Source of the DNA: Galeopsis tetrahit
Taxonomy: Eukaryota > Streptophyta > Magnoliopsida > Lamiales > Lamiaceae
Assembly: GCA_963675135.1 (NCBI GenBank)
Contig: OY776122.1
Span: 14,988,881-15,052,880 of the forward strand
DNA: 64,000 bases
Reading direction: 5' to 3'
Below the pieces are notes generated by a model. The model was not told the origin of the DNA, did no database searches, and saw nothing but the letters and a program-made list of their open reading frames with translations. Shown piece by piece: positions 22,920-34,884 of this stretch (its first letter is position 1; each line of letters starts with the position of its first letter). The translations under genes and the position numbers were made by a program.

Positions 22920-24240
22920 TGAATGTGTTGATCACATTTAAATTCAGGGTTTGACTACTCGATTCTCACTCTTCAAGGTTTAGGGTTCGATTACTCGTTT
23001 CAATGTGTTGATCACATTTAAATTCAATAGTGTACACTTATAATTCATTAATTTAATTTCCAATGTGTTGATCACATTTAAATTAAATAGTGTACACTTA
23101 AGGTTTGACTATTAGATTCTCACCGTTCAGATTTTAGGGTTCAGGGTTTAAGGTTCGATTACTCGTTTCAATGTGTTGATCACATTCAAATTCAATAGTG
23201 TACACTTATGATTCATTAATTTAATTTACAATGTGTTGATCACGTTTAAATTCATTAGTGTAAACTTAAGGTTCGACTATTCGATTCTCACCGTTCAGGG
23301 TTTAGGGTTCGATTACTCGTTTCAATGTGTTGATCACATTTAAATTCAAATAGTGTACACTTATGATTCATTAATTTAATTTCCAATGTGTTGATCACAT
23401 TTAAATTCAATAGTGTACACTTAAGGTTCAACTATTTCTCACCGTTCAGGGTTCAGGGTTTAGGGTTTGATTACTCGTTTCAATGTGTTGATCAGATTTA
23501 AATTCAAATAGTGTACACTTATGATTCATTAATTTAATTTTCAATGTGTTGACCACATTTAAATTCAATAGTGTACACTTAAGGTTCGACTACTCGATTA
23601 TCACTGTTCAGGGTTTAAGGCTTAGGGTTCGAGTACTTGTTTCAATGTGTTGATTAGGGCTGACAAATCGTATTATCGTGTTGTGTTTCGTGTCGACACG
23701 ACACGAACACGATAATTTTCGTGTCGACGTGACACGACACGATAAGAAAATAAATTAATTTAAAATTGTATTAAATATATAAAAATATATATATATAAAT
23801 ATAAAAAATTGTCGTGTTATTCATTATCGTGTCGTGTTATATCAGGTAAATAACAACTTAACGAGTTGTTAACAGGTTAATGGGTTACTTGTTAATTTTA
23901 TCGTGTTTAACGGGTTGACACGAACCCGACACGAAATTTTCGTGTCGTTATCAGGTCGACCCGATAACGACACGAACCCGATAATGCCAAACACTAACCC
24001 ACAATTTTCGTGTCGGATTCGTATCGTTATATCGTGTCGTGTCGAAAATTGTCACCCCTAGTGTTGATCACATTTAAATTCAAATAGTGTACACTTATGA
24101 TTTATTAATTTAATTTCCAATGTGTTGATCACATTTAAATTCAATAATTAAGGTTCGACTACTCGATTCTCACCGTTCGAGGTTTAGGGTTTAAGGTTAC
24201 TATTACTCGTTTCAATGTGTTGAATTATTAGTGTTAGAAA
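22920..24240. repeat. About 160-bp satellite-like tandem array with telomere-like motifs
   Basis: At least six copies of a 155-168 bp unit follow each other. The phrase CTCGTTTCAATGTGTTGATC recurs near 22994, 23162, 23317, 23474 and 23635, and, after removal of an inserted MITE, near 24206. Each unit holds two versions of ATGTGTTGATCACATTTAAA with AGTGTACACTTA, then CGATTCTCACCGTTCAGG and one or more TTTAGGG/TTCAGGG telomere-like phrases. The array ends in shorter AATTACGAAAATTGAATTA duplicates up to about 24340. Confidence 0.88.
23655..24060. mobile_element. hAT-type MITE inserted in the tandem array
   Basis: The 406-bp insert is flanked by exact 8-bp duplications GTGTTGAT (23647-23654 and 24061-24068), taken from the satellite unit. 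Its ends TAGGGCTGACAA and the inverse of TTGTCACCCCTA are inverted repeats. Both subterminal parts are dense in CGTGTCG/CGACACG palindromes, and the centre is AT-rich. It is non-coding. Confidence 0.9.
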
Positions 24241-25439
24241 TTAAATTAACTACTCTACAATTATCACCTTAAATTACGAAAATTGAATTATTAGTGTTAT
24301 GAATTAAATTACGAAAATTGAATTATCAGTGTTAAAATAAAATATTTGACACTCAATGATTAAAAAAATCATAATTTTACACCAAGGTTGTTAAAATGAA
24401 ATATTTTACACTTAGATAAATGACTCTAATAAGAAATTCCCCGAAATTAATTGCTAGAGAAGTAACGGAAGGAATTGTGCACCTGAATGGAGAAACTGAA
24501 AACCCACATATTTTATCGACAGACTCTGGTTCCGGAGCTGGCCGAAACTAATGAGAGCCCTCAGTTGGAACTGTAGGGGCCTGGGTCGGTCCGCTACAGT
24601 TCTCGCTCTTACCGAGCTTGTGATTCGGGTGGAATTTGCATATTTTTTTGACACATTTTGAGCTTAATTTTTCTAGGATTTCATGCCTTTATTGCTTAAT
24701 TTTGGCTAATTGCACTTGATAGAGAGAAAGGTGGTGTTTTGTGTATTTTGTAGGAAAAATGGTTATTTTGGAGGCAAAAACACTCACCTAATTTTTAGTG
24801 AAGTCAATCGAAGGAAGAAATCGAAATCGAGGGCAAAATGAGTAGAAATTGAGATTGAAAATTATTTGGGCCAAACAATTAAATTGTTTGACCCATTTAA
24901 TTAGTTGCAGCAGCCCAACTTAGGCGGGCCATGTCCAGCAATGTGATAAATTACTTGAGCCCAAAGAGAAATAATTGAGGCATGGGCCTTAGGCCCATTG
25001 AATTAATTCAAATTGGGCCAATTTTAGTAATTCTACAGCCTATGCGCTAGTTATTTTGAAGGCATTAAGGAGGCGTGGGGGATTGGAGGGCAGCAGATTG
25101 GCGAATTGGGGCAGCAGGCGATTTACACGCACTCACACCTATTGAGAGGTGTTATTCATTTCTTGGTATTTGGGAGCTCAAAATGGTGGATTAGCTTGGG
25201 ATTTTCACACTCCATCACCTATACTATCTTAGCTTTCTCTATCCATTTTATTAATTTTAGTTATTTCTCATTTTATTGTATTTGAGATTATGTAGAACAC
25301 TTTAGGATTTCAAGGCTTGTAATTATTTGGATTGAAGTTTATGGATTAATGTTTTACTTTAAATGGTGTTTGTCTCTTATTTGTGATTTGTGTGCTTAAT
25401 TATTATTTGAAAGCATGTTATCAGTGGGCATGATAATAT

Positions 25440-28400
25440 GTCTTATTTATTGTTTTTTTTTTTTTTTTGAAACAGCAAATTTATTTTTTATTTTATTACT
25501 AGGGTATAAGAAATACCCCAAATTCAGTACAAATTATTACACAACCAAATCAGCAACACAGCAGAACAGAGCCTCACTAACTAACTAAGGCAAATTGCTG
25601 GTTCCCTAAGCCATTCCTCCAAACCATATGTTTTTGCTATTAAATTTTTTCCTTTGATCCATCTGTAAGAATTAACCTTTATCTTATCCAGCTCGGCCAC
25701 CGAATCAAATTCCTGACCCTTGAATGTTTTCTCATTTCTTGCAATCCACACAGTCCAAATTATGTTGTGCCAAATCTGGGCCCAAGCGACCTTCCTGTTG
25801 CTATCCGCCATTAACACATGTGACTTGAAGTGTGATATTCCTGTGTCATTTAAGTTGTAAGAAATGTCGAACCAAGAGTACACCCCAGTCCAGATTTCCT
25901 TCGTCTTTGCGCATAGAAAGAACAAGTGAGCAACTTCTTCCTCCTCCTCTCCACATAACTTGCACTTGGTTGAGAAATTCAGATTGTAGGCACCGCGACG
26001 TCTTAAATTTAGAATTGTTGGAATCTTGTTTTGCAACATCCTCCAAGAAAAACCCGTCACTTTTAGGGGAACGCCTTTTGTCCATACGCCCTTGAGATCT
26101 TCAAGTTCCTGCCTAGCCTCAGTAATGTTTTCCAAGAGCAGTTTATATGTTGATTTAACTGAATACTTCCCGTCCTTTTCCAGCTCCCACGTCCACGAGT
26201 CCTCTTCTACTGAGTTAGATATGTACCTGCTGATCTGACTACAAATGACATTAGTAGCACCCACTTCTCTCGCAAACAAATTTCTTTTCCAGTCCCAGTT
26301 AATGGAAAAATCCCCCCCTACCCAAACCACTCTCTCGGACACCCGACAATTTTTATTTCTCTCAACCCTGTAAAGGCTAGGGAACAGCTCTTTGAGTTTT
26401 TTGCCCCCCACCCAATTATCCTCCCAGAATTTTGTGTTCCTGCCATTATGGATCACTTTATGACAATTATCGAGGAACCAATTGCTAGCCCCAATATGAG
26501 AGACGATAGACGCCCACCAACTAGACCAAAATTTCGGAATTTTTCCTAACGACCTAAATCTCTCCACACACTCCCCAATATCCCCATATTTAGATAATAA
26601 AATCTCTTTCCACAAATGACTATCAGACTCAAGCATTTTCCACACCCATTTTCCCAAAAGAGCCAAATTAAATAAAGCCAAATTTTTTACACCAAGCCCC
26701 CCCCCCCCTCTCTCTAGCCCTACACAAAATATTCCAACTCACCCAAGGAATTTTACGTACCTTTAGGTCGCCTCCACTCCACAGGAATCGCCTTTGAAGC
26801 GCATGGATAGATTTGATTAATTTGGTTGGGGCTTTATTAAGGGAAAGGGCGTATGTAGGTAAGTTGGACAAAACAGATTTTATGAGCACCAACCTTCCAC
26901 CGAAAGACAAAGATTTGACATCCCAGGCATCCAGTTTAGATTCCACCCTATGCACGATATCCTTCCAGTTATTGTAGCTATGGGGATTGGCCCCAATCTT
27001 AAGCCCCAAGTACTTTAGAGGTAAGTTAGTTGCCTTGCAATTCAACTTGAGTGCCCACGCCTCCAGCTTCTCCTCTGGTACATTCACACCCGAAATAGTG
27101 CTCTTATGAAAGTTGATTTTAAGCCCTGACCAAACTTCGAACATTCTGAGAACACTCTTGAGGACCAAAATATTTCTGTTGGAAGCTTCTCCAAAGAATA
27201 ATGTGTCATCGGCAAATTGGAGATGAGACACCTTAACGTCGTTTTTCCCGATTTTGATCGCTTTGAACTGCCCTGTTTCAACCACTTTATTCGTCATAAG
27301 GCTAAGACATTCTCCCACCACGGTGAATAGAAATGGAGATAGAGGATCTCCTTGGCGAAGTCCTTTTTCCATGCCGAATTCTTTCGTAGGGCTACCATTA
27401 ACCAACACCGATAGGGATGTTGACTGAATACACTCTTTAATCCATCTGATCCACGTGCTATTGAATCCCATCAGCTTGAGCATGTCGAGCAAGAAGACGT
27501 GGTCCACCGAATCGTAGGCTTTCTCAAAGTCCAGCTTGAAGAGAAACAAACTTTTCCTCCTCTTCTTGGCCTCGTCAATCACTTCATTGGCAATAACCAC
27601 TCCGTCTAAGATGTATCTATCTTTGATAAATGCGGACTGGGTTTGGGAAATCACCTTTTCCAGCACTTTGGAAAACCTGTTCGCCAGCAACTTGGAAATC
27701 AGCTTATACAGACACCCCACGAGGGATATCGGTCTGAACTCTTTTAAATCTGTAGGATTCCTCACTTTAGGGATCAAGGTGATAAAAGAGGCATTAATTC
27801 CTTTTGCAAGTTTGGCATTAGAATGAAATTCGTTTGCCGCACGATAGAAATCTTCCTCCAATATGTTCCAAAATGATTTGATAAATTTAAAGTTGGAGCC
27901 GTCCGGACCCGGGCTCTTGTCCGAACCACAATTACCCAGCGCTCTGTTGAATTCCTCCTTTGAGAATTGGCAGCAGAGGAATTGATTATCAATTTCCTCA
28001 ACGATTTTACTCCTGATCCCCAGAATTCTTGGTCTGCTCCAATCTTGCTTTGAGAAAGCATGCTTGAAGGAATTGTAAATGCTTGATTTCAAATCTTCCA
28101 CTCCCTCCACCCATCTTCCTTGAATGTGCATCCCCTTAATTTCGTTCATTCTCTGTTTTTTCTTGATCACCGAATGGAAAAAACTCGTGTTTGAATCGCC
28201 TTCCTTCTTCCACTTGAATCTAGCCTTTTGGTAAGCAATTCTTGCTCTCCTCGTCCGGTTTTCTTCCAGTGTTAGTAGAGTGGACGACCTACATTTTATG
28301 TCCTCCTCGTTCCATCCCTCGAGATCCAAACTCTTGTCCAACTCATTTAACGTCTCAGTCAACTTCTTGATATTTCCGTCGATCGAACTCCCTTGGTCTT

Positions 28401-28899
28401 ATTTCCAACTTTTGATGTCTTTCTTTAAGGCCTTCAATTTTTCTTTCACAACAAACGCTCCCCAGCCCCTGACTTTGCAAGACCTCCAACTCTCCACAAC
28501 CAATTCTCTAAATTTCTCTACCTCCAGCCACCAATTTAATGATTTGAAAGGTTTAGGACCCCAATCTGACCCCTTATCCAAGCTCAGCTTGATGGGAGCA
28601 TGATCAGATATATTTCTATTTAGACCTTCCTGTGAAAGCTGCGGCCAATACTCCATCCAGCTCTTCGAAACCAAAAAGCGGTCAAGCCGGCTACAACAAT
28701 CTCCATTATCCTTATACCAGGTATACTTTCTGCGCAGAAAGGGAAGATCGACGAGTTCTGATTCCCCGGCGAACGCTCTGAATTCTCTATCAGCACCTCT
28801 GGATATGTTAGAATTAAAGCTTTTCCTTTCAGACTTGTGTAGTATAGCATTAAAGTCCCCGCATAAACACCATTTGTCGCCTGGGTCTTATTTATTGTT
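25440..28899 (-). mobile_element. Youngest LINE of the nest with 15-bp TSDs
   Basis: The exact 15-bp duplications GTCTTATTTATTGTT lie at 25440-25454 and 28885-28899. The element itself (25455-28884) starts, on the plus strand, with the complement of its poly(A) tail (T run at 25455-25468) and is read on the minus strand. It is 5'-truncated within the endonuclease domain, beginning GDKWCLCGDFNAILHKSE. The perfect duplication and nearly open frame make it the most recent insertion seen here. Confidence 0.95.
25581..28884 (-). pseudogene. LINE ORF2 (partial EN, RT, zf-RVT), nearly open
   Basis: The minus-strand frame runs from the endonuclease middle (CGDFNAIL, SRLDRFLVSKSW, SDHAPIKL) through the linker and RT to the zf-RVT domain, ending REPAICLS at 25581. 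Only two lesions break it: a TAA at about 28399-28401 and a frame change at the 12-bp C/G homopolymer 26697-26708, where RARERGG should continue as LGVKNLALFNLALLGKW. RT landmarks are KSPGPDGSNFKF, GLRQGDPLSPFLF and FADDTLFFGEA. The zinc motif is CKLCGEEEEEVAHLFFLC. There is no RNase H domain. It is a close relative of the LINE at 1028-4620. The homopolymer lesion could be a sequencing error. Confidence 0.92.
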
Positions 28900-29498
28900 A
28901 ATTGGGATAGTATCGAGAGATTTATTCCATTAATCGTACATAAGCATGCAACCCAATATTATTATGATCTCGAGAGAGGATTAATTATTGGGAGAGAATT
29001 GAATGATCCTTTGTGCTAGTTTAGGTGATACAATATGTGTGAGGTAGAGATACGAACCTATATTAATTGTATTTTCCTTTGGATTAGTTAGATCGAGAGA
29101 TTACTTAATTCTTCTTTAGTGATCAACTCTATATAAAGACAAACTTAATTGCCATTTGAATGAATCATTATTTATAAATGGATTTCTAAATATTGCATAT
29201 GCCTTGGAATCACATTTTTTCTTGATTAATTTTGTAATTTTCATTTCATTAGCTTGTTATTGATTTAGATTTGGGCTAGTTTTACTTTGCTTTCTTAGTG
29301 ACATTTATAGATAGCATTAGAATTAGTCTTAGTTTTAAAACCTTCCTTGTGAATCAATCGTGTCTAGATAGAATCGTGCCAACAAATATCACTTTTACAC
29401 TAACCCTTCCCTGTGGGATCGACCTCGTACTTACTTCGCTACAATATACACCGTATACTTGCGGTCGTGTATTTTAGAGTTGTGAAATACGTGAATCA

Positions 29499-32440
29499 GC
29501 TTGTTCGTGTTCAACGACTTGATGTTATTTTTCTTTTTGAAACGTTATCTCTTTCCGCAAAGTTAGAAGAAATTCATGTTAGTTTAAATTTTAAATCTTG
29601 TTTAGCTATTGATTGTTTGGGTCATAGCGGTGGTATTGCTGTACTTTGGAAAATTATGAATAAATGCAGTATTTTGAGCTACTCACAGAATCACATTGAT
29701 ATGATTATTTCGGATCCTATTGGAAATTGGAGGTTAACTGGTTATTATGGTCATTCGAATAGATCTCAACGAACTCATTCTTTGGCGTTACTTCGTCACT
29801 TAGCTAGCCGGAGTAATCTCCCTTGGGTCTGTATCGGTGATTTTAATGATCTACTATCTTAGGCAGATAAGATGGGGAGAGTAACCCACCCGAATTGGTT
29901 GTATAGGGGTTTTAGGGAGGCAGTGGCAGACTGTTGCTTCTCGGATGTACCCATGAATGGACACCGATTTACGTGATCGAGAGGGAGAGGTTCGATGTAT
30001 GCGGTTGAGGAGCGTTTGGACAGGGCGATGGCTACACCGTCATGGCACCCGCTTCGCAAACGCGAAAGTTTTGAATTTAGTAGCACCCGTGAGTGACCAT
30101 AACCCTTTACTTCTGGTCACTCAGGATACCCCAATCTGCTATGCAAAAAGACGATTCAGATTTGAAAATAGTTGGCTTTCTGAGGCGGAGCTTCCTGGGG
30201 TAATTACCCGAACATGGCAGGGTGTTGGTGACTTTGATATTCTTCATCGTCTCAACGCAACATCTGATACCCTTGCTTTATGGGGAAACCACCGATACAA
30301 AATCACGAGCAGAACCTGCTGCTCATGCAACCATTTACTATGAAGGAATTTCGAAGCGCGGTGTTGCAAATGCACACGGATAAATTGCCGGGCCCGGACG
30401 GATTTAATCCGACATTTTATCAACACTTCTGGGGTACTGTAGGACAAGATGTTTTTTATGCGGCAATTCAGTGGCTTCAAAGAAACGAGTTTGCGGCTGA
30501 TTTAAACGACACTCATATAATTCTTATCCCCAAATGTGAGTCTCCTTCTTCCATGAAGGATCTGCTGCCCATTTCCCTATGTAATGTTGTTTACAAGATT
30601 ATTTCAAAAGTCTTGTGTAACAGGTTAAAGTTGGTGCTTCCTTCTTTGGTGGAAAAAGGCCAATCGGCCTTTTTTAGTGGACAGGCGATTCAAGATAACA
30701 TACTTATAGCATTAGAGACTATAAATGCCATGAAGAAAAAACGTAGAGGAAGAGTTGGGGATGTAGCTCTAAAGATCGATATTAGTAAAGCTTATGACAG
30801 GGTCGACTGGGATTATCTGGAGGGGGTGTTAGTGAGATTGGGGTTCTCGCATATGTGGATTCAATGGATGATGTTATGTGTGAAGACAGTCCGTTATTCG
30901 TTTCAAGTAAATAATGATATGGTGTGGCCCATTACTCCGGGACGGGGGCTCAGGCAAGGAGATTCCCTTTCTCATATTTGTTCATTCTTTGTGCTGAAGG
31001 TCTCTCAGCTTTGATCCGACAGGCAGGTGATCAAGGACGGTTACATGGTAATAAAATCTGTAGAGGTGCCCCGTCGATTTCTCACTTATTTTTTGCACAT
31101 GACAGTCTGTTGTTTTGTAGAGCTACGGTCGAGGAGGTAACGACGTTGAAATCTCTTTTGAATGATTATGAACGAGTGTTCGGGCAAGCGATAAACTACA
31201 CGAAATCAGGTACCTTTTTTAGCCGCAATGTGGGGGCTGATCATCGTGCTGTGATTGAGGATGTGCTAGGAGTTCAAGGGTCGCTCAACACAGGGAATTA
31301 TCTGGGGCTGCCTTCATTAATTAGGCGCCGTAAGAAGGATATTTTTGGGTATTTAAAAGAAATTCTATGGAGGCGGTTACAAAGTTGGCGTACTAAAAAA
31401 ATTTACAAGGCGGGTCGGGAAATTCTTATTAAATCGGCAGCACATGCTATTCCGGCATATTGTATGGGTGTTTTCTTGCTGCCTATGACGCTGATTGACG
31501 AGTTACAGAAGATGTTGAATGCCTTCTGGTGGGGATCGGGGGGTAACTCGGCCGGAATTAAGTGGACATCGTGGGAAAATATATGTTCCCATAAGAATGT
31601 TGGGGGTATGGGTTTTAGAGACCTATACTTATTCAATGTGGCTATGCTTGGGAAGATGGGGTGGCGACTGATGACTGAACCCGAAGCTCTTGTTTGTCGG
31701 GTTTTGAAAGCACGGTACTATCCACGCAGCGACTTCCTTTCGGCTAGCTTAGGCCATGCTCCGAGCTACACGTGGAGAAGTATCCGGGAGGCCCAGGATT
31801 TGTTACGTAAAGGAATTAGATGGCAGATTGGGAGTGGTGAATTTATCAGGGTATGGGATCAGCCGTGGGTGTGTGACGATGTAGATTTTTTGGATACGAT
31901 CTCCAGTTATCCAGGAACTACAGGACACTAGGGTGGCAGACTTATTGATTCCGGGATGTAAACAATGGGATGTTGAATTGATTGAACTTATTTTGACTCC
32001 TGTAGATGCAGCACGAGTCCTCAGAACTGTTGTACCTCCAGTGGGGTACGAGGATAGGTTAACATGGCACTACTCGAGAGATGAGAAGTATAGTGTGAAA
32101 TCGGGCTATCGCTTAGCAAATGAGGGGGATGATAAATGGAGACTCCTTTGGAAGGTTAGATTGCCACCTAAGGTAAAAAACTTTTTATGACGGCTCTGCA
32201 AAGGTCTTTTACCTACAAGACTTCGGCTTTTTCGAAGACATATTATTCTCACTAAGGCGTGCCTACACTATGGGGTTGGTGATGAATCAGAGTGGCACGC
32301 TTTTTTGGGTTGTCCGACTGTGCTCGGAGCGTGGCGATTAATTAATTTTCAGGGTAAACTCGGCCAAGCGATGATGGCATCTGAATCAATGCAGGAATTA
32401 ATTTTTAACCTGTTAAGGGAAATGGAGGATGATGAATTTA
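29499..32440 (+). pseudogene. LINE ORF2 second part: EN, RT, zf-RVT
   Basis: This is a heavily damaged ORF2. The endonuclease stops at 29860 and again near 29975. About 130 residues that normally link endonuclease and RT are missing near 30290-30330, where two frames meet. The RT begins KLPGPDGFNPTFYQHFWG near 30384. The GLRQGDSLS block near 30948 is followed by a one-base shift. The catalytic FADD box reads FAHD at 31092-31103, so a metal-binding aspartate is lost. Later the frame stops at 31929 and 32188. Residues WHYSRDEKYSVKSGYRLA and LPPKVKNF lead to the zf-RVT region. It is the oldest layer of the nest. Confidence 0.85.
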
Positions 32441-33980
32441 CACTATTCACGGGTTATTTCCTATTATGTTCATTTCACTCCTACTTTTTTCAAATAGAAC
32501 CTAACTTATTATTTTGTTTCTAATAGGTTCAAATTGGACTTAATAAGACAAATTTGTCCTTTTTTTAATTTGAAAATTTTCGAATTCATTTATTCATATA
32601 TTTAAGTCAACTTTAATATCTAATCATCTTTGGCCGCACTTATGTGCAATATTTCACGTGAAATATTAGTATATTTAAGGAAATACCAAAATTCGCGGGA
32701 TTGACCGGTCAAACGAATATTTCCTAAAAAATTGCGAAAAAGTCGCGCGTAGGAGGTTAACAGGATAACGGGTTTCAGGTCTGTGTTACTATAAAGACAA
32801 TTATATGTTACTACAAGACCAAATATGTGTTACTGTAAGTATAAATAACACATAAATTGACTTTTCACAGAAAATATTAATACAAATTAATTTAAGGAAG
32901 TATAAAATAAAAAAATTTGCTCTTAATCCGTGTTACTATAAATACAATTATATGTTACTGTTCAGACAAATACGTGTTACTGTAAGGACAAGTAACACAC
33001 AATTGGCTTTTGAGTAACACATATTTGATCTTAAAGTAACACAGAAAAATGTGTTACTATATAAACACAAGTGTATTACTGTATTAAGAAAGATGTGTTA
33101 CTGTATAAATAAAACATTATTATTGAGAGGGAATGAGATACCCACATTAAAAAACGAAGAACAATAATTGAAAACACGAAAAACACAACTATGTTTAATA
33201 GTTTATCGTTAATTCATTCAAAAAACAAAAATAATAATTTATCCGCTTGTTTCGTGATTAGCAGATCAGAAATCTAACAGTTTCTATATTTTTTTTAATT
33301 GAACTCTGCGATTTCTCGCAGCGGGCAGATGATAAGGCATCGCAAAGAAGGAGAAATTTGTCGCGCGCAGAAGATAAGGCATCGCGAAGAAGGTGACCGG
33401 CGCAGAAAAGAAGGCAGCGAAGAAGAGTGACCGGCAACGCAGAAAACAGAAGAGAGAAGAAGACGGGATACCGGATAAAAACATAAGAATAAGTCATATT
33501 GCACCATAAGACTATGGTGAAATATTGTATATAAGTTTTTGGCCTTCCAAAATTTCAAATCATTCCTAAAAAGATGGTCTTCACATTTAATTCGCTGCAT
33601 TTGTTAATAATTTAAAATAATAATCAATAATAAAATAAAACTCACATATCTATTCTATTCGACCTAATTAATTTGATAATTTAAAATAATAATCAAAGAT
33701 AAAAAAAAAAAAAAGCATATGAAAAATTAACACAACATAAATGAAAAAAACTATACGGTTATGGAACAATAAGTGAATGCATATAGACAATGTTTCATGC
33801 ATTTGTGTATGAATATGAATATGTATATGTATATTGAAATGCAATCTGATAATATGTATATTGAATTGCATATAAATTGATATGCATATGAATATGATAA
33901 TATGTACTCCATATTGAAGTGCATATGAATTGATCAGCATATTAGATAAAAGAGAACTCCAGCGAACACTTCATGAACAT
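32441..33980. other. AT-rich DNA with GTTACT-rich repeat, no gene
   Basis: At about 32770-33120 the phrase TGTTACTATAA/TGTTACTGTAAG recurs at least ten times in both orientations, and TGCAATATTTCACGTGAAAT lies in front of it near 32647. A similar arrangement occurs at 52109-52758, so this is probably a degenerate copy of the same inverted-repeat family. At 33300-33450 a GC-richer segment repeats GATAAGGCATCGC and GAAGAAGG. Small open frames there have repetitive products and I do not call them genes. The remainder is A/T tracts. Confidence 0.45.
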
Positions 33981-34026
33981 TCTACAAGATTTTCAAATTG
34001 CAAAGAACAAGATGAATAATATTCAC

Positions 34027-34884
34027 CTCTTTGACAGCAAGCAATTTGCCTGAATCGAGATTCATCATCCCCATGTAAACTCTGCCAAACGTGCCGGACC
34101 CAATCAACTCCCCCTTCCTCCACCGAATTGGGGAAAGCAATAAAACTTCATTCTTCTTAAATTCTTCTTCCTTTACTATTTTCGAAACCAGAATTTCTGC
34201 ATTATTATATGTAACTGCATTGGCCTCCTCTTCAATTACGCATTCTACCATTGGTAGGAGTGCACAAAAAAAAACCGGAACCGGACCGTTTTCCGGTCCG
34301 ATCTCCGGTCCTTTAAATTTTGGATTCCGGTTTTCCAGTCCGGTCCGGACCGGTTTGGACCGGATTTTTTTTTTTTACTAATACACTCCCACTTATTTTT
34401 CAAAACCAAGTAATTGGTGAAGATGTGAGGTAAAATTGTTGAGATCTATTACATTTTTTCAAATATATAATTTAACGAGCATATTTAATTTATTTTTAGG
34501 GTCAAAAGATCATTAATAATAATATAAATAAAATTCACATTGACGTAAATTGATTTAAAATAAAGAGCAACACTTTGATTTTCATACACAAATTCATCAA
34601 TCTTATTCTTGCTTCCATAAACTTGAAAAAAAAAAATCCGGTCCAAACCCGGACCGGATTAATTACGGTCCGGTCTTTGGTCCATGCATTAGGACAGATT
34701 CCAGTCCCGGTCCGGTGTTGGACCGGTGCACACCCCTAACCATTGGCGGCAACGCCTCCTCCTCCAGACACCCTGCTGTCACGATATTTCTCCGCGGTGT
34801 TACAATTGGAGGCAGCGCGTAAACCGGAAGCTTCGCAAAGAGTCCTATTCTCGAATACCTGATGCTGGAATTGATCTCAACCAT
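34027..34884 (-). pseudogene. NPK1/ANP-like MAPKKK first exon, truncated
   Basis: The minus strand encodes INSSIRYSRIGLFAKLPVYA and ALPPIVTP, matching the N-terminal region of plant NPK1/ANP MAP kinase kinase kinases, which act in cytokinesis and stress signalling. After a MITE, the frame gives SPIRWRKGELIGSGTFGRVY, the start of the kinase domain with the glycine-rich loop, and LLAVKE with the ATP-binding lysine. It ends at a GT donor (34026) exactly where the family has an intron. No further kinase exon was found downstream to about 33000, so the gene is truncated. The MITE adds 492 bp with its duplication and brings a stop codon. I chose the ATG at 34884 because it precedes the conserved INSSIR. 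Upstream residues EKAKLFTQVT may also be coding. Confidence 0.78.
34255..34738. mobile_element. hAT-type MITE inside the kinase exon
   Basis: The 484-bp insert has exact 8-bp duplications ACCATTGG (34247-34254 and 34739-34746) taken from the codons for PPMV. Terminal repeats are TAGGAGTGCAC on the left and the inverse of GTGCACACCCCTA on the right. Both subterminal parts are packed with CCGGTCCGGACCGG-like palindromes, and the centre is AT-rich and non-coding. Confidence 0.92.

Larger units (their letters stand above)
24621..29498. mobile_element. Solo LTR interrupting the LINE, itself interrupted
   Basis: The ends TGATTC (24621) and GAATCA (29498) are the inverted TG...CA ends of an LTR. 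Exact 5-bp duplications GCTTG flank it (24616-24620 and 29499-29503). After removing the inner LINE and one copy of its duplication, the LTR is about 1.43 kb. There is no internal retroviral-type coding region, so it arose by LTR-LTR recombination. A TATA-like CTATATAAAG at 29129-29138 and the phrase CCCTGTGGGATCGACCTC near 29408 lie in its right part. The superfamily (Gypsy or Copia) cannot be told from the LTR alone. Confidence 0.85.
24551..32440 (+). mobile_element. Old LINE split by a nested solo LTR
   Basis: ORF2 starts at ATG 24551 with MRALSWNCRGLGRS and reaches TELV at 24620. It then resumes after the insert at about 29499 with LVRVQRLDVIFLFETLS, so the two parts are one LINE. It continues through the endonuclease (GDFNDL near 29835), the RT, and a decaying zf-RVT region near 32200. 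Similarity ends near 32440 with no A tail or RNase H domain, so the 3' end is lost. Sequence from about 24430 to 24550 may be the element leader. Confidence 0.85.

Noticed and set aside
22920..24240. True telomere or telomere junction
   Set aside because: TTTAGGG phrases occur singly or in short runs inside a 160-bp unit, not as a continuous array.
30924..31014. Programmed frameshift in the LINE RT where two frames overlap
   Set aside because: The element has many other lesions and a lost catalytic residue, so a simple indel is the better explanation.
33257..33600. Three overlapping minus-strand open frames rich in Leu, Phe and Ser
   Set aside because: They come from a short imperfect repeat (GATAAGGCATCGC) and have no family resemblance or gene structure.
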